Assembly: GCA_900539865.1 (NCBI GenBank)
Contig: UQDS01000004.1
Span: forward strand, 124,001-188,000
Reading direction: 5' to 3'
Length of the DNA stretch: 64,000 nucleotides
From: an uncultured Mollicutes bacterium
GTDB lineage: Bacteria; Bacillota_I; Bacilli_A; RFN20; CAG-288
Positions 52,358 to 59,731 of this stretch are shown piece after piece. Position 1 is the first letter of the stretch; each line of letters starts with the position of its first letter. The notes under the pieces are model-generated. The model searched no databases, was not told the origin of the DNA, and was given only the letters and a program-made list of their open reading frames with translations. The position numbers and the translations under genes were made by a program.

Positions 52358-53377
52358 GTGAACCACTTAATTTCCCCGGGGAAGCTATTGGATGATCAAG
52401 GCAACCTCAATGAAGCTGGTTATGCTTTGTCGTTGGTAAAAGAATATCATCGTAAAGACATCAAAGCTTCAAAATATCGCATCAAAGAATGGGATTATTA
52501 TTACGTTGGCAATCATGAATATGGTTTTGCTGTCACAATCGCTGATAATTCTTATATGGACCTTTGTGCTGTGGTAATTTTTGACTTTACAAAGAGAATC
52601 TATAAAGAAAAATCAACGATGCATTTCTTCAGTATGGGTAAACGTCAGTTACCTGAAACAAGTGAGAAAGGCAATGTCTGTTATCGTGATAAAAAAGCAA
52701 ATATTCACTTTGATAACAACGGTGAAGAAAGACATCTATACGGTACTTTCTTCGGCTTTGATAAAGGAAAAGACGTCTGCTTTGATATCACCTTAAAAGA
52801 GAAGAGAACAGATTCTATTGTCATGGCTACTCCTTTCGAAAAAGAAGCACATTTTTACTACAATCAAAAAATTAACAACTTGATTGCTAATGGTAAGTTC
52901 GTTTATGACGGAAAAGAATATTTACTCGATGGTGCTCAGGGTGTATTAGACTGGGGAAGAGGTGTTTGGACAAGAAAAAACGTCTGGTATTGGTCTTCGA
53001 TGAACGACATTGTCGATGGTCATCATGTCGGTTTTAACTTAGGCTACGGTTTTGGAGATACCTCAAAAGCTTCTGAGAACATTTTCTTCTATGACGATAA
53101 AGCTTATAAGTTAGATGATGTCACTTTTGAAATCCCTGTCGATTCGAAAGGTAGAGACGTTTATGATAAAGATTGGAAATTAGTTTCAAAAAGCGGTGAC
53201 ATTTCACTTGTTTTCCATCCGTTAATCGTCCGTAAAGGCGGCGGCAATGCAATTGTTATCCGCTCTAAACAAAGACAAGTGTTCGGCATCTTTGAAGGCA
53301 CTGTTACGGTGGAAGGCAAAACAGTCGAAATCAAAGATTGTTATGGCTTTGCTGAAAAAGTAGTCAACTGTTGGTAA
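52358..53377 (+). CDS. DUF2804 family protein
   Basis: 339 residues with a GTG start preceded by AAAGGGAGG. Beta-rich protein with GKLLDDQGNLNEAGYA at the start and GVLDWGRGVWTRKNVWYWSS (about 198-217), the conserved core of DUF2804. The molecular function is unknown; no signal peptide or membrane helix is seen. It is cotranscribed with a lysophospholipase-like hydrolase 18 nt downstream, so a lipid-related role is possible. Confidence 0.82.
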   Translation: MNHLISPGKLLDDQGNLNEAGYALSLVKEYHRKDIKASKYRIKEWDYYYVGNHEYGFAVTIADNSYMDLCAVVIFDFTKRIYKEKSTMHFFSMGKRQLPETSEKGNVCYRDKKANIHFDNNGEERHLYGTFFGFDKGKDVCFDITLKEKRTDSIVMATPFEKEAHFYYNQKINNLIANGKFVYDGKEYLLDGAQGVLDWGRGVWTRKNVWYWSSMNDIVDGHHVGFNLGYGFGDTSKASENIFFYDDKAYKLDDVTFEIPVDSKGRDVYDKDWKLVSKSGDISLVFHPLIVRKGGGNAIVIRSKQRQVFGIFEGTVTVEGKTVEIKDCYGFAEKVVNCW

Positions 53378-53395
53378 TGAAAGGAAGAATGGAGT

Positions 53396-54301
53396 ATGGC
53401 AGTATTTCAAATTCGAGTCGATGAAAGACATACACAAAGAGGAAACGAATACCTGATTGATAATCCGAAAGCAAACCTTGTTATCATCACCGGTATGGCA
53501 GAACACTCAAGACGTTATGAGCCTTTGGCAAAAAGATTAAATTATGAAGGTTATTCTGTCTCTGTGTTGGATCACTGGGGACAAGGTGAAAATTGCCCGG
53601 ATCTAAAAGACCTTCAAAAGTGGGAAAAGGGCTCTTGGTATGTTTCTTTACGCGCTTTAAATCTCGTGGTTGAAAAGATGAGAAAACACACAGGTAAACC
53701 TGTGTATCTTATGGGTCATTCCATGGGAAGTTTTATGGTGCAAAACTATCTCTTCTATTTTCCTGGAACAGTCGATAAAGCGATCATCATGGGTAGCAAT
53801 GGTCCGAATGGCAAATGCGTTCTCAGCATGGGAAATATGTTAGCTAAGATGTTGACGACAAAGAAAAATTGGGATAAACCTGCGAAACCCTTAGATCGCG
53901 TTTCACTTAGTGCCTACGCCAAATCCATTAAGAACAGAAAAACGGATTGCGATTGGCTCAGTTATAACGAAGAAAATGTCAAACGTTATATGAACGATCC
54001 TTATTGTGGACATATGAACACCTATGGTTTCTTCCATGAATTCCTCGGTGCGATGGTGACTCTCTATAAGAAAAAGAACTTAGCAAGAGTGTCCAAAAAG
54101 CAGCCTTTGTTGATCATCGCAGGCGATAGCGATCCTGTCGGCGCTTGTGGTAAAGGTCCAAAAGCCTTAGAAAAGATGTATAAAAATTTAGGTGTCAAAG
54201 AAGTTGAGTTAAAAGTCTATCAACACATGAGACATGAAATTCTCAACGAAGTCGATAGCAATATTGTCATGGATGATATTGTTACTTTCTTAAATAAATA
54301 A
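53396..54301 (+). CDS. Monoacylglycerol lipase/lysophospholipase-like alpha/beta hydrolase
   Basis: 301 residues, Hydrolase_4 type. The nucleophile elbow is GHSMGS (about 104-109), the acid is in AGDSDPVG and the catalytic His in HMRHEILNE, all in the expected order. LDHWGQGEN is the conserved DxxGxG-like motif (usually DHRGHG). No signal peptide. Paired with DUF2804 in one operon. Confidence 0.85.
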   Translation: MAVFQIRVDERHTQRGNEYLIDNPKANLVIITGMAEHSRRYEPLAKRLNYEGYSVSVLDHWGQGENCPDLKDLQKWEKGSWYVSLRALNLVVEKMRKHTGKPVYLMGHSMGSFMVQNYLFYFPGTVDKAIIMGSNGPNGKCVLSMGNMLAKMLTTKKNWDKPAKPLDRVSLSAYAKSIKNRKTDCDWLSYNEENVKRYMNDPYCGHMNTYGFFHEFLGAMVTLYKKKNLARVSKKQPLLIIAGDSDPVGACGKGPKALEKMYKNLGVKEVELKVYQHMRHEILNEVDSNIVMDDIVTFLNK

Positions 54302-54304
54302 ATA

Positions 54305-54331
54305 AAAAATCCGGGGATTCCCGGATTTTTA
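54305..54331. terminator. Bidirectional terminator between the lipase and tcdA
   Basis: AAAAATCCGGG-GATT-CCCGGATTTTT. It overlaps the last codon of tcdA. Confidence 0.87.
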
Positions 54332-55054
54332 TTTGCGTGTTTCACGACGGAAGGATGTCAAATCTTTAAAAGCTTCATAAGCGAGAAGAATTCCGCAATA
54401 AGAAGGTACAAAACAGACAGAACCTGGGATGTCTTTGCGGCGATCCGATGGTATTTTTTTCAACGGAGGGAGAACGTCTTCTTTCGAGTAGACAACTTTT
54501 AACGAAGGAACGTTTCTCTTTCGCAATTCTTTCCTCATCACTTTGCAAAGGGGGTCATTTGCAGTTTGGAAAATGTCATCGACAACAAGCTTAGTCGGAT
54601 CCAGACGATTTCCACAACCCATGGCAGAAATCATCGGAATATTTTTCTTTGTTGCGGTTTCAATGATGTCGATTTTAGCAGTGATAGTATCGATGCAATC
54701 AATGATGTAATCAAAAGAATCAAATGGAATTTGCTCTCTGGTCTCAGGCAAGTAAAATAAAGGATAGGTTTCGACATTACAATCGGGATTGATCGAGAGT
54801 ACTCGTTCTTTTGCAACCTCCGTTTTTGGGCGACCGAGAGAGTCTTCTACAGCGAGGATTTGACGGTTGAGATTTGAGACAGAAAAACAATCAGGGTCGA
54901 TGAGATCAAGAGATCCCACACCTAAGCGGGCAAGCATTTCTAAAGCATAGCCGCCGACACCACCTAAACCAAAGACAGCGACTCTTTTCTTCTCTAGTAT
55001 GTGGATTGTCTCTTCTCCTAAGAGAAGAGCGCTTCTTTCAAAACATGGATTCAT
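54329..55054 (-). CDS. tcdA: tRNA threonylcarbamoyladenosine dehydratase
   Basis: 241-residue ThiF/E1-like protein. RVAVFGLGGVGGYALEMLARLGVG is the nucleotide-binding loop, and DPDCFSVSNLNRQILA carries the Arg that contacts ATP. The TcdA-specific SAMGCGNRLDPTKLVVDDIFQT and the C-terminal GSVCFVPSYCGILLA are present. It forms cyclic t6A at tRNA position 37. Confidence 0.93.
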   Translation of the reverse strand: MNPCFERSALLLGEETIHILEKKRVAVFGLGGVGGYALEMLARLGVGSLDLIDPDCFSVSNLNRQILAVEDSLGRPKTEVAKERVLSINPDCNVETYPLFYLPETREQIPFDSFDYIIDCIDTITAKIDIIETATKKNIPMISAMGCGNRLDPTKLVVDDIFQTANDPLCKVMRKELRKRNVPSLKVVYSKEDVLPPLKKIPSDRRKDIPGSVCFVPSYCGILLAYEAFKDLTSFRRETRK

Positions 55055-55091
55055 AATTTAAAGATAAGATAAAGATGACAAATAATCAAGA

Positions 55092-56270
55092 CTAACGGTA
55101 AAGGTGAAGGAAAATATCCGCCTGCTCTTCCGGTTGATAGGAAAAATGATTTTCAATGCTATCTTTGATTAATACCAACAAAGAGGCAGTGGCGAAGGAT
55201 TGGAAAAGGGTTTTCTCCATGTCTTTCTTAATCAAGACTTCACTGTCGATCAAAGTCCGGACAAAGATAGAAAGCTCTTGGAAAAGCATCTGGTAAGCTA
55301 AGCTGCTTGCACTGCTGTTAAAAAGAGCGGATAAACCGACGCTGTCTTCTTTGATATGAGTGAAAAAGTGAGCGAGGATATCATTAGCATTTTCTTTTTT
55401 GTCAGCGAAATTGTGTAACGCCTCTCTTTCTAAATCCGGACAGCAAATATGTTGAATAAGACGTTTGATATAAGAAGATATAATTTCATCTTTTGCCTTG
55501 TAATGCGCATAGAAAGTAGAACGTGCAATTTTACTTTCATTCAGAATGTCAGCGATGGAAATATCGCTGTAATCTTTTTGATTGAGAAGGCGGAAAAAGG
55601 CATCGTCGATCAAGGACAGTGTTTTCTCTTTTCTTTTGTCGACATGTTGGCCTTCAATGGTGATTGTCAAAGGCAACGAACTTTCCTTCTGACCGACCAA
55701 GAGATAATAATCTTCACCTTCTTTCGCTTCCAGAATAGAAAACTCATCGTTGTAAATTTTCGCTTCGCTTCTTGGATCCGCTAAATCGCGGGAGAGAAGA
55801 GAGACATTTACTCCTTTATGACAATCGTGTAATTGTTGTCTTCCTAAATCGTGAACAATGGCAAAACGACCATCGGGAGAAAGATTTTTTAACAGGGCTT
55901 TTTTAAATCGCTCTAAATCCAAAAAATGGGGATATGCATTAAAGACAACAATCAGATCAAATTCACCGAGATCTAGATCATAAAAATCGCGGCAAAGAAA
56001 ATCGACTTCCTCTTTTGGAATTCCTTTTTGTCTCGCATAGGAAATCATCCCTTCTGATAGATCGATTGCAGTGACTTGTCTTTTGCTTCTCTCATATAAT
56101 TTATGAGAGATGATACCCGTACCGCAGGCGACATCTAAAATGCGATCCCCTGTTTGAATGTGAAGAGAATCTAATAAGGCGTTGATTTTGTTCCAATCGC
56201 ATTTTGCACGGCTGTCCCAAGATGGGGCAGCCTGATCAAAAAACGATTTGATATTTTTATTACTTGGCAT
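55092..56270 (-). CDS. SAM-dependent methyltransferase fused to a TetR-type regulator
   Basis: 392 residues in one uninterrupted frame. Residues about 1-195 are a class I methyltransferase: motif I LDVACGTG (45-52), AIDLSEGMI (68-76), FDLIVVFNAYPHF. Residues about 212-392 are a TetR regulator: helix-turn-helix DISIADILNESKIARSTFYAHY (236-257, split for reading), then a helical ligand/dimer domain. It is the last gene of an ABC importer operon and overlaps the binding-protein gene by 11 nt. Methyltransferases commonly end importer operons of this binding-protein type, but a fused DNA-binding domain is unusual. It may modify or sense the imported metal or metallophore and control the operon. 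That role is inference. Confidence 0.85.
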   Translation of the reverse strand: MPSNKNIKSFFDQAAPSWDSRAKCDWNKINALLDSLHIQTGDRILDVACGTGIISHKLYERSKRQVTAIDLSEGMISYARQKGIPKEEVDFLCRDFYDLDLGEFDLIVVFNAYPHFLDLERFKKALLKNLSPDGRFAIVHDLGRQQLHDCHKGVNVSLLSRDLADPRSEAKIYNDEFSILEAKEGEDYYLLVGQKESSLPLTITIEGQHVDKRKEKTLSLIDDAFFRLLNQKDYSDISIADILNESKIARSTFYAHYKAKDEIISSYIKRLIQHICCPDLEREALHNFADKKENANDILAHFFTHIKEDSVGLSALFNSSASSLAYQMLFQELSIFVRTLIDSEVLIKKDMEKTLFQSFATASLLVLIKDSIENHFSYQPEEQADIFLHLYR

Positions 56271-57453
56271 TCATAAACTCCTCGATATTGGAAATCTTTT
56301 GATATCCTCCATAGCTTAAAGGTTTTGCAGCAATCTCACTGTAGAATTCTTTTCCAAGGAAATTCTTTGTGATTTCGTTATATTTATCCGTGAGATTAAA
56401 ATCTTTGTATGTTTCCGGATAAGAGATGGATGCGAGATAATATGCATCCATAAGAGCGACTTCCAAATTTGTGTAGTAGGCGTTAAATGCAATTTGAATA
56501 TATATTTCATTGTTTTTAAATGCATCCATAGCCATGAAAGTATCACGCTTTTGTTTAAATGTCTCTCTAAAACGCTCAATACCTGCGCTATCTAAAACAA
56601 TCTTGGAAGGATTTAAAGAAACAAACTTTTCTTCTTCAATTTTACCTTCTTGTAACTGGACTATGGAATCTAAGGCGTTAGGAATGTTAGATACGTTGAA
56701 TAAGATGTAATTGCTGGAAGTGGAATAAATATCCTGTCTTCCCCAGTTACCAAGACAACCGATATATAATGGAGCGGCGACTTCGCTAGTGTTGCTAACT
56801 TTCATCTTTAATTCTTCTTCACAAAAAGCGATGTAAGAATTCAAAGTATCTGCTTTTTCTTCTTGGTCTAACACTTTCCCTAAAATGCTGATGGAATCTT
56901 TGATTTTTTGATCAAAAACACTCTTCGGACCATAGCTTAAAGCAACAACAGGAACACCGGTTTTGTTTTGGAGGTCGTTGACGACATTTACATCGGTATA
57001 TTCAGTAATGATCAAGCTAGGATTGCAGCTGAGAATCTTTTCATGTTCAGGTTTTTGAGCTTGCGGACCGCCTTTACCGCAGGAAGGAAGCGTAGAAAAG
57101 TGAGCTTCGTGAAGGTCATAATAAGGTCTTGAAACATCTTTAAAAGGATTAGCACCAACATTTCTATCGATATCTTCTACACCGACAAGCTTGTTGACGT
57201 CACCGACATAGGAATAAAGACGCAAAGCGCCCGCTCCAAGGCAGATAACTCTTTCTTTTGCATCTTTTTTGACGGTGACATCTCGGCCGAGCATGTCTTT
57301 GATTTCTACTGTAGTCGAGACTTCACTAGAAGGAGTGCTCGGTTTTATTCCCTCAGTATTTCCCTCGGTGGTGCTTTCTTGTCCTTGGCAGGCCGCAAGG
57401 CTGAATAAGGAGGTGAGTAAGATGATAGATTTAGTCATTTTGAATTTGTTCAT
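56260..57453 (-). CDS. ABC importer substrate-binding lipoprotein (FepB/BtuF-type)
   Basis: 397 residues. Signal peptide with lipobox LFSLAAC (Cys22), then the class III binding-protein fold beginning VEIKDMLGRDVTVKKDAKERVICLGAGALRLYSYVG. Such proteins bind Fe-siderophores, cobalamin, haem or related metal chelates. LGAGALR and GVEDIDR are typical of a subfamily found in anaerobes and methanogens beside methyltransferase genes. It overlaps the ATPase gene by 23 nt. The proximity of hypA/hypB suggests nickel or a nickel chelate, which is inference. Confidence 0.85.
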   Translation of the reverse strand: MNKFKMTKSIILLTSLFSLAACQGQESTTEGNTEGIKPSTPSSEVSTTVEIKDMLGRDVTVKKDAKERVICLGAGALRLYSYVGDVNKLVGVEDIDRNVGANPFKDVSRPYYDLHEAHFSTLPSCGKGGPQAQKPEHEKILSCNPSLIITEYTDVNVVNDLQNKTGVPVVALSYGPKSVFDQKIKDSISILGKVLDQEEKADTLNSYIAFCEEELKMKVSNTSEVAAPLYIGCLGNWGRQDIYSTSSNYILFNVSNIPNALDSIVQLQEGKIEEEKFVSLNPSKIVLDSAGIERFRETFKQKRDTFMAMDAFKNNEIYIQIAFNAYYTNLEVALMDAYYLASISYPETYKDFNLTDKYNEITKNFLGKEFYSEIAAKPLSYGGYQKISNIEEFMNAK

Positions 57454-58195
57454 ATTTGATATATCCTTTTTCTTTTTCTTTTATCAACTGCAAATTAATT
57501 TCATAAGTTTGTTTTAAAATCGATTCAGTAACAAGAGCGATTTCGTCATGAAACACGATGCTTTTATCTTTGATCATGATCAAGTAATCTGCGTATTGTA
57601 AAGCGAGATTTATGTCGTGAAGTGAAACGAGTACAGTGAGTTTTTTCTTTTTACAAAGCTCTTTTACTAAACCTAGAATTAATAGCTGTTTCTTGATGTC
57701 GAGAGAGGAGGTCGGTTCATCCAGCAATAAGTAAGTGGCATCTTGTGCCAACGCTTTTGCAATCATGACAAGTTGTAATTCTCCACCGGACAATTCGTCG
57801 CAAGGCCGCAATGCAAATTTCTCAAGCTTTAACTCGTGAATAATCTCTTCGACAATACGATGATCTTCTTCTGATTCTTTTCTTCCAAAATAATTGATTC
57901 TACCTAAGAGAATGGTGTCATAGACAGAGAGAGAAGAAGGGTGCATCCTTTGTGATACATAACCGATTATCTTTGCTTTTTCTTTGTATGAGAGATCTCT
58001 TAGATCTTTTCCGTCATAAAATATTTTTCCTTTTTCTGTTTTTAATAAACCGGCAAGCACATTGATCAATGTGCTCTTTCCTGTCCCATTTGGACCCAAT
58101 AACACAGTGATTTTTCCCGGGTGTAATTGAAATGAAATATGGGACAAAACTTCTTCTTTTCGATAAGTAAATGATAAATCTTTCACTTCCAGCAT
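57431..58195 (-). CDS. FecE/BtuD-type ABC importer ATPase
   Basis: 254 residues. Walker A LLGPNGTGKSTLIN (about 32-45), Q-loop IGYVSQRMHPS, signature LSGGELQLVMIAKAL, Walker B LLLDEPTSSLD and H-loop SLHDINLA. Energises the FecCD permease, whose gene overlaps its start by 1 nt. Confidence 0.93.
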   Translation of the reverse strand: MLEVKDLSFTYRKEEVLSHISFQLHPGKITVLLGPNGTGKSTLINVLAGLLKTEKGKIFYDGKDLRDLSYKEKAKIIGYVSQRMHPSSLSVYDTILLGRINYFGRKESEEDHRIVEEIIHELKLEKFALRPCDELSGGELQLVMIAKALAQDATYLLLDEPTSSLDIKKQLLILGLVKELCKKKKLTVLVSLHDINLALQYADYLIMIKDKSIVFHDEIALVTESILKQTYEINLQLIKEKEKGYIKYEQIQND

Positions 58196-59247
58196 CAGGC
58201 TTTCCTCCTTCTAGAGTTAAAAATGATATAGAGGAAGAAAGGTGCACCGAAGACAGCAGTAATGGCACCCACCGGAAGGGAAAAACCTTGCATGATCACA
58301 CGAGCGATATCGTCGCTGATGATGAGTAATAAACTTCCGACAAGGGCAGAACCTAGCAAAGAGAAACGATGATTTTCACCCAGTGTCTTTTTAACAATGT
58401 GTGGTGCAACCAATCCCACAAAGCCGATAATACCTAAAAAGGCAACACAGACAGCAGTGATCAAGGAAGATAATAACAAGAAGATAAAGCGGAAGAGTTC
58501 CGTGTTAACACCGGAAGTTTTGGCTCCGTCATCGCCGAGAGCAAAGGCGTTAAGCTGATTTTTAAAGAAGAAGAAAATAAGACAAGACGGGACAATGACA
58601 CTGGCTAGAATGATGATTTCTCGATATCCTGTTCTAGATAGATCGCCAAAGGACCAATAGACCGCGCTAGAGAGTGAGACATCATTGGCAAAATATTGAA
58701 TTAACGTTGTCACAGCTGTAAAGACGGAAGAGAGAGCGACACCGGTTAAGATAATTGTTTCACTTTGAAAGCTTCTGAATTTTGCAAGTCCTAAAATTGC
58801 AAGCGTAGCTCCCATAGCAAATAAAAAAGATAAGGAAGTTACCGCAAAAGGATTGTAGGAACTCACCGTTGCGCTTCCGGATAAGGCGATGATAGCAATA
58901 TTCGCTCCTAATACAGATGCGTTAGAGATGCCCAGGGTCGAAGGAGAAGATAAGGGATTATCTAGACAAGTTTGTAAGATTAAACCAGAGATAGATAAGC
59001 CTGCTCCGCAAAGAAGACCCGTGAGGATGCGCGGCAATCGAATTTGTTGCATGATGCGGATATGCGTATCGCTTCCTTGGGAGAACAAAGCCATAAACGC
59101 TTTGGAAAATGACATATCCGAAGAACCGATAAATAAGGAGAAGAAAGCGATGATAAGGAGTAAAATAAAGAGGGAGAGCAGAATAAGCCACTTCCTTTTA
59201 TTGCTTGCCAAATATTGATGTGACAATGATTTTTCTGTTTGTTGCAT
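58195..59247 (-). CDS. FecCD/BtuC-type ABC importer permease
   Basis: 350 residues with about nine or ten helices. RLPRILTGLLCGAGLSISGLILQTCLDNPLSSPSTLGISN is the family signature region (given here in outline from residue 69), and GLVAPHIVK plus the late LPVGAITAVFGAPFFLYII are conserved. First gene of the four-gene importer operon. The ATG is preceded by TAAACT only 6 nt upstream and no ribosome-binding site. Confidence 0.93.
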   Translation of the reverse strand: MQQTEKSLSHQYLASNKRKWLILLSLFILLLIIAFFSLFIGSSDMSFSKAFMALFSQGSDTHIRIMQQIRLPRILTGLLCGAGLSISGLILQTCLDNPLSSPSTLGISNASVLGANIAIIALSGSATVSSYNPFAVTSLSFLFAMGATLAILGLAKFRSFQSETIILTGVALSSVFTAVTTLIQYFANDVSLSSAVYWSFGDLSRTGYREIIILASVIVPSCLIFFFFKNQLNAFALGDDGAKTSGVNTELFRFIFLLLSSLITAVCVAFLGIIGFVGLVAPHIVKKTLGENHRFSLLGSALVGSLLLIISDDIARVIMQGFSLPVGAITAVFGAPFFLYIIFNSRRRKA

Positions 59248-59253
59248 GCATAT

Positions 59254-59281
59254 AGTTTATGACAATTAAGAAAATTAACAA
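59254..59281 (-). promoter_or_regulatory. Promoter of the importer operon (leaderless arrangement)
   Basis: Minus strand TTGTTA (59281-59276), a 16-nt spacer and TAAACT (59259-59254), 6 nt before the ATG at 59247. Confidence 0.45.
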
Positions 59282-59293
59282 AATAAAATGCAC

Positions 59294-59322
59294 TGTTTTG
59301 TTCGATAAGTGAATATAAAACA
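59294..59322. promoter_or_regulatory. Inverted repeat upstream of the importer promoter
   Basis: TGTTTT (59294-59299) and AAAACA (59317-59322) are perfect inverted arms with a 17-bp spacer, 13 bp upstream of the -35. It is a candidate site for the TetR domain encoded in the same operon. Confidence 0.3.
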
Positions 59323-59345
59323 TTACACAATACGATTTTTGTATT

Positions 59346-59376
59346 AAAAAAGACCCTGGATAACCAGGGCCTTATT
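59346..59376 (-). terminator. Terminator of the hypA operon
   Basis: CCCTGG-TTAT-CCAGGG with flanking G-U-capable bases, followed on the minus strand by TTTTTT. It separates hypA from the importer operon. Confidence 0.8.
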
Positions 59377-59383
59377 TTTCTTG

Positions 59384-59728
59384 TTAAGAAGCGACAATTT
59401 CGCTGATCTCGAAGGTGTATGCAGAGGGATCGGTATCAAAGAGATCGCTTCCACATTTCGGACAGATACCATGCGTATCTGTGACTAAGAATTCTGTGTC
59501 ACATTCACGGCAACGCGCCTTGCCGCGGATGAAATTGATTTTTAAAACACAGTCCTTAATGCTGGTGTCAGCGTTAGCAGCTTCCCAGCAATCGCTGAGA
59601 TACTGAGGAACGATACCGGTAGCTTCACCGATATCGATCGTGACACTCTTGATATGGGTAAGACTCTCTTGAATCTTATACTCCTCTAACGTTTTGACGA
59701 TTTCGACAGCGTAACCAAGTTCGTGCAT
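59384..59728 (-). CDS. hypA: Hydrogenase maturation nickel metallochaperone HypA
   Basis: 114 residues. It starts MHEL, the nickel-binding N-terminus of HypA (His2, Glu3), and has the zinc site CRECD...CPKCG (Cys73, Cys76, Cys89, Cys92). It delivers nickel, with HypB, to [NiFe] hydrogenase or sometimes other nickel enzymes. It begins 3 nt after the stop of the 918-residue flavoprotein gene, so the two are cotranscribed. No hydrogenase structural gene or hypCDEF is in the window. Confidence 0.93.
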   Translation of the reverse strand: MHELGYAVEIVKTLEEYKIQESLTHIKSVTIDIGEATGIVPQYLSDCWEAANADTSIKDCVLKINFIRGKARCRECDTEFLVTDTHGICPKCGSDLFDTDPSAYTFEISEIVAS

Positions 59729-59731
59729 AGT

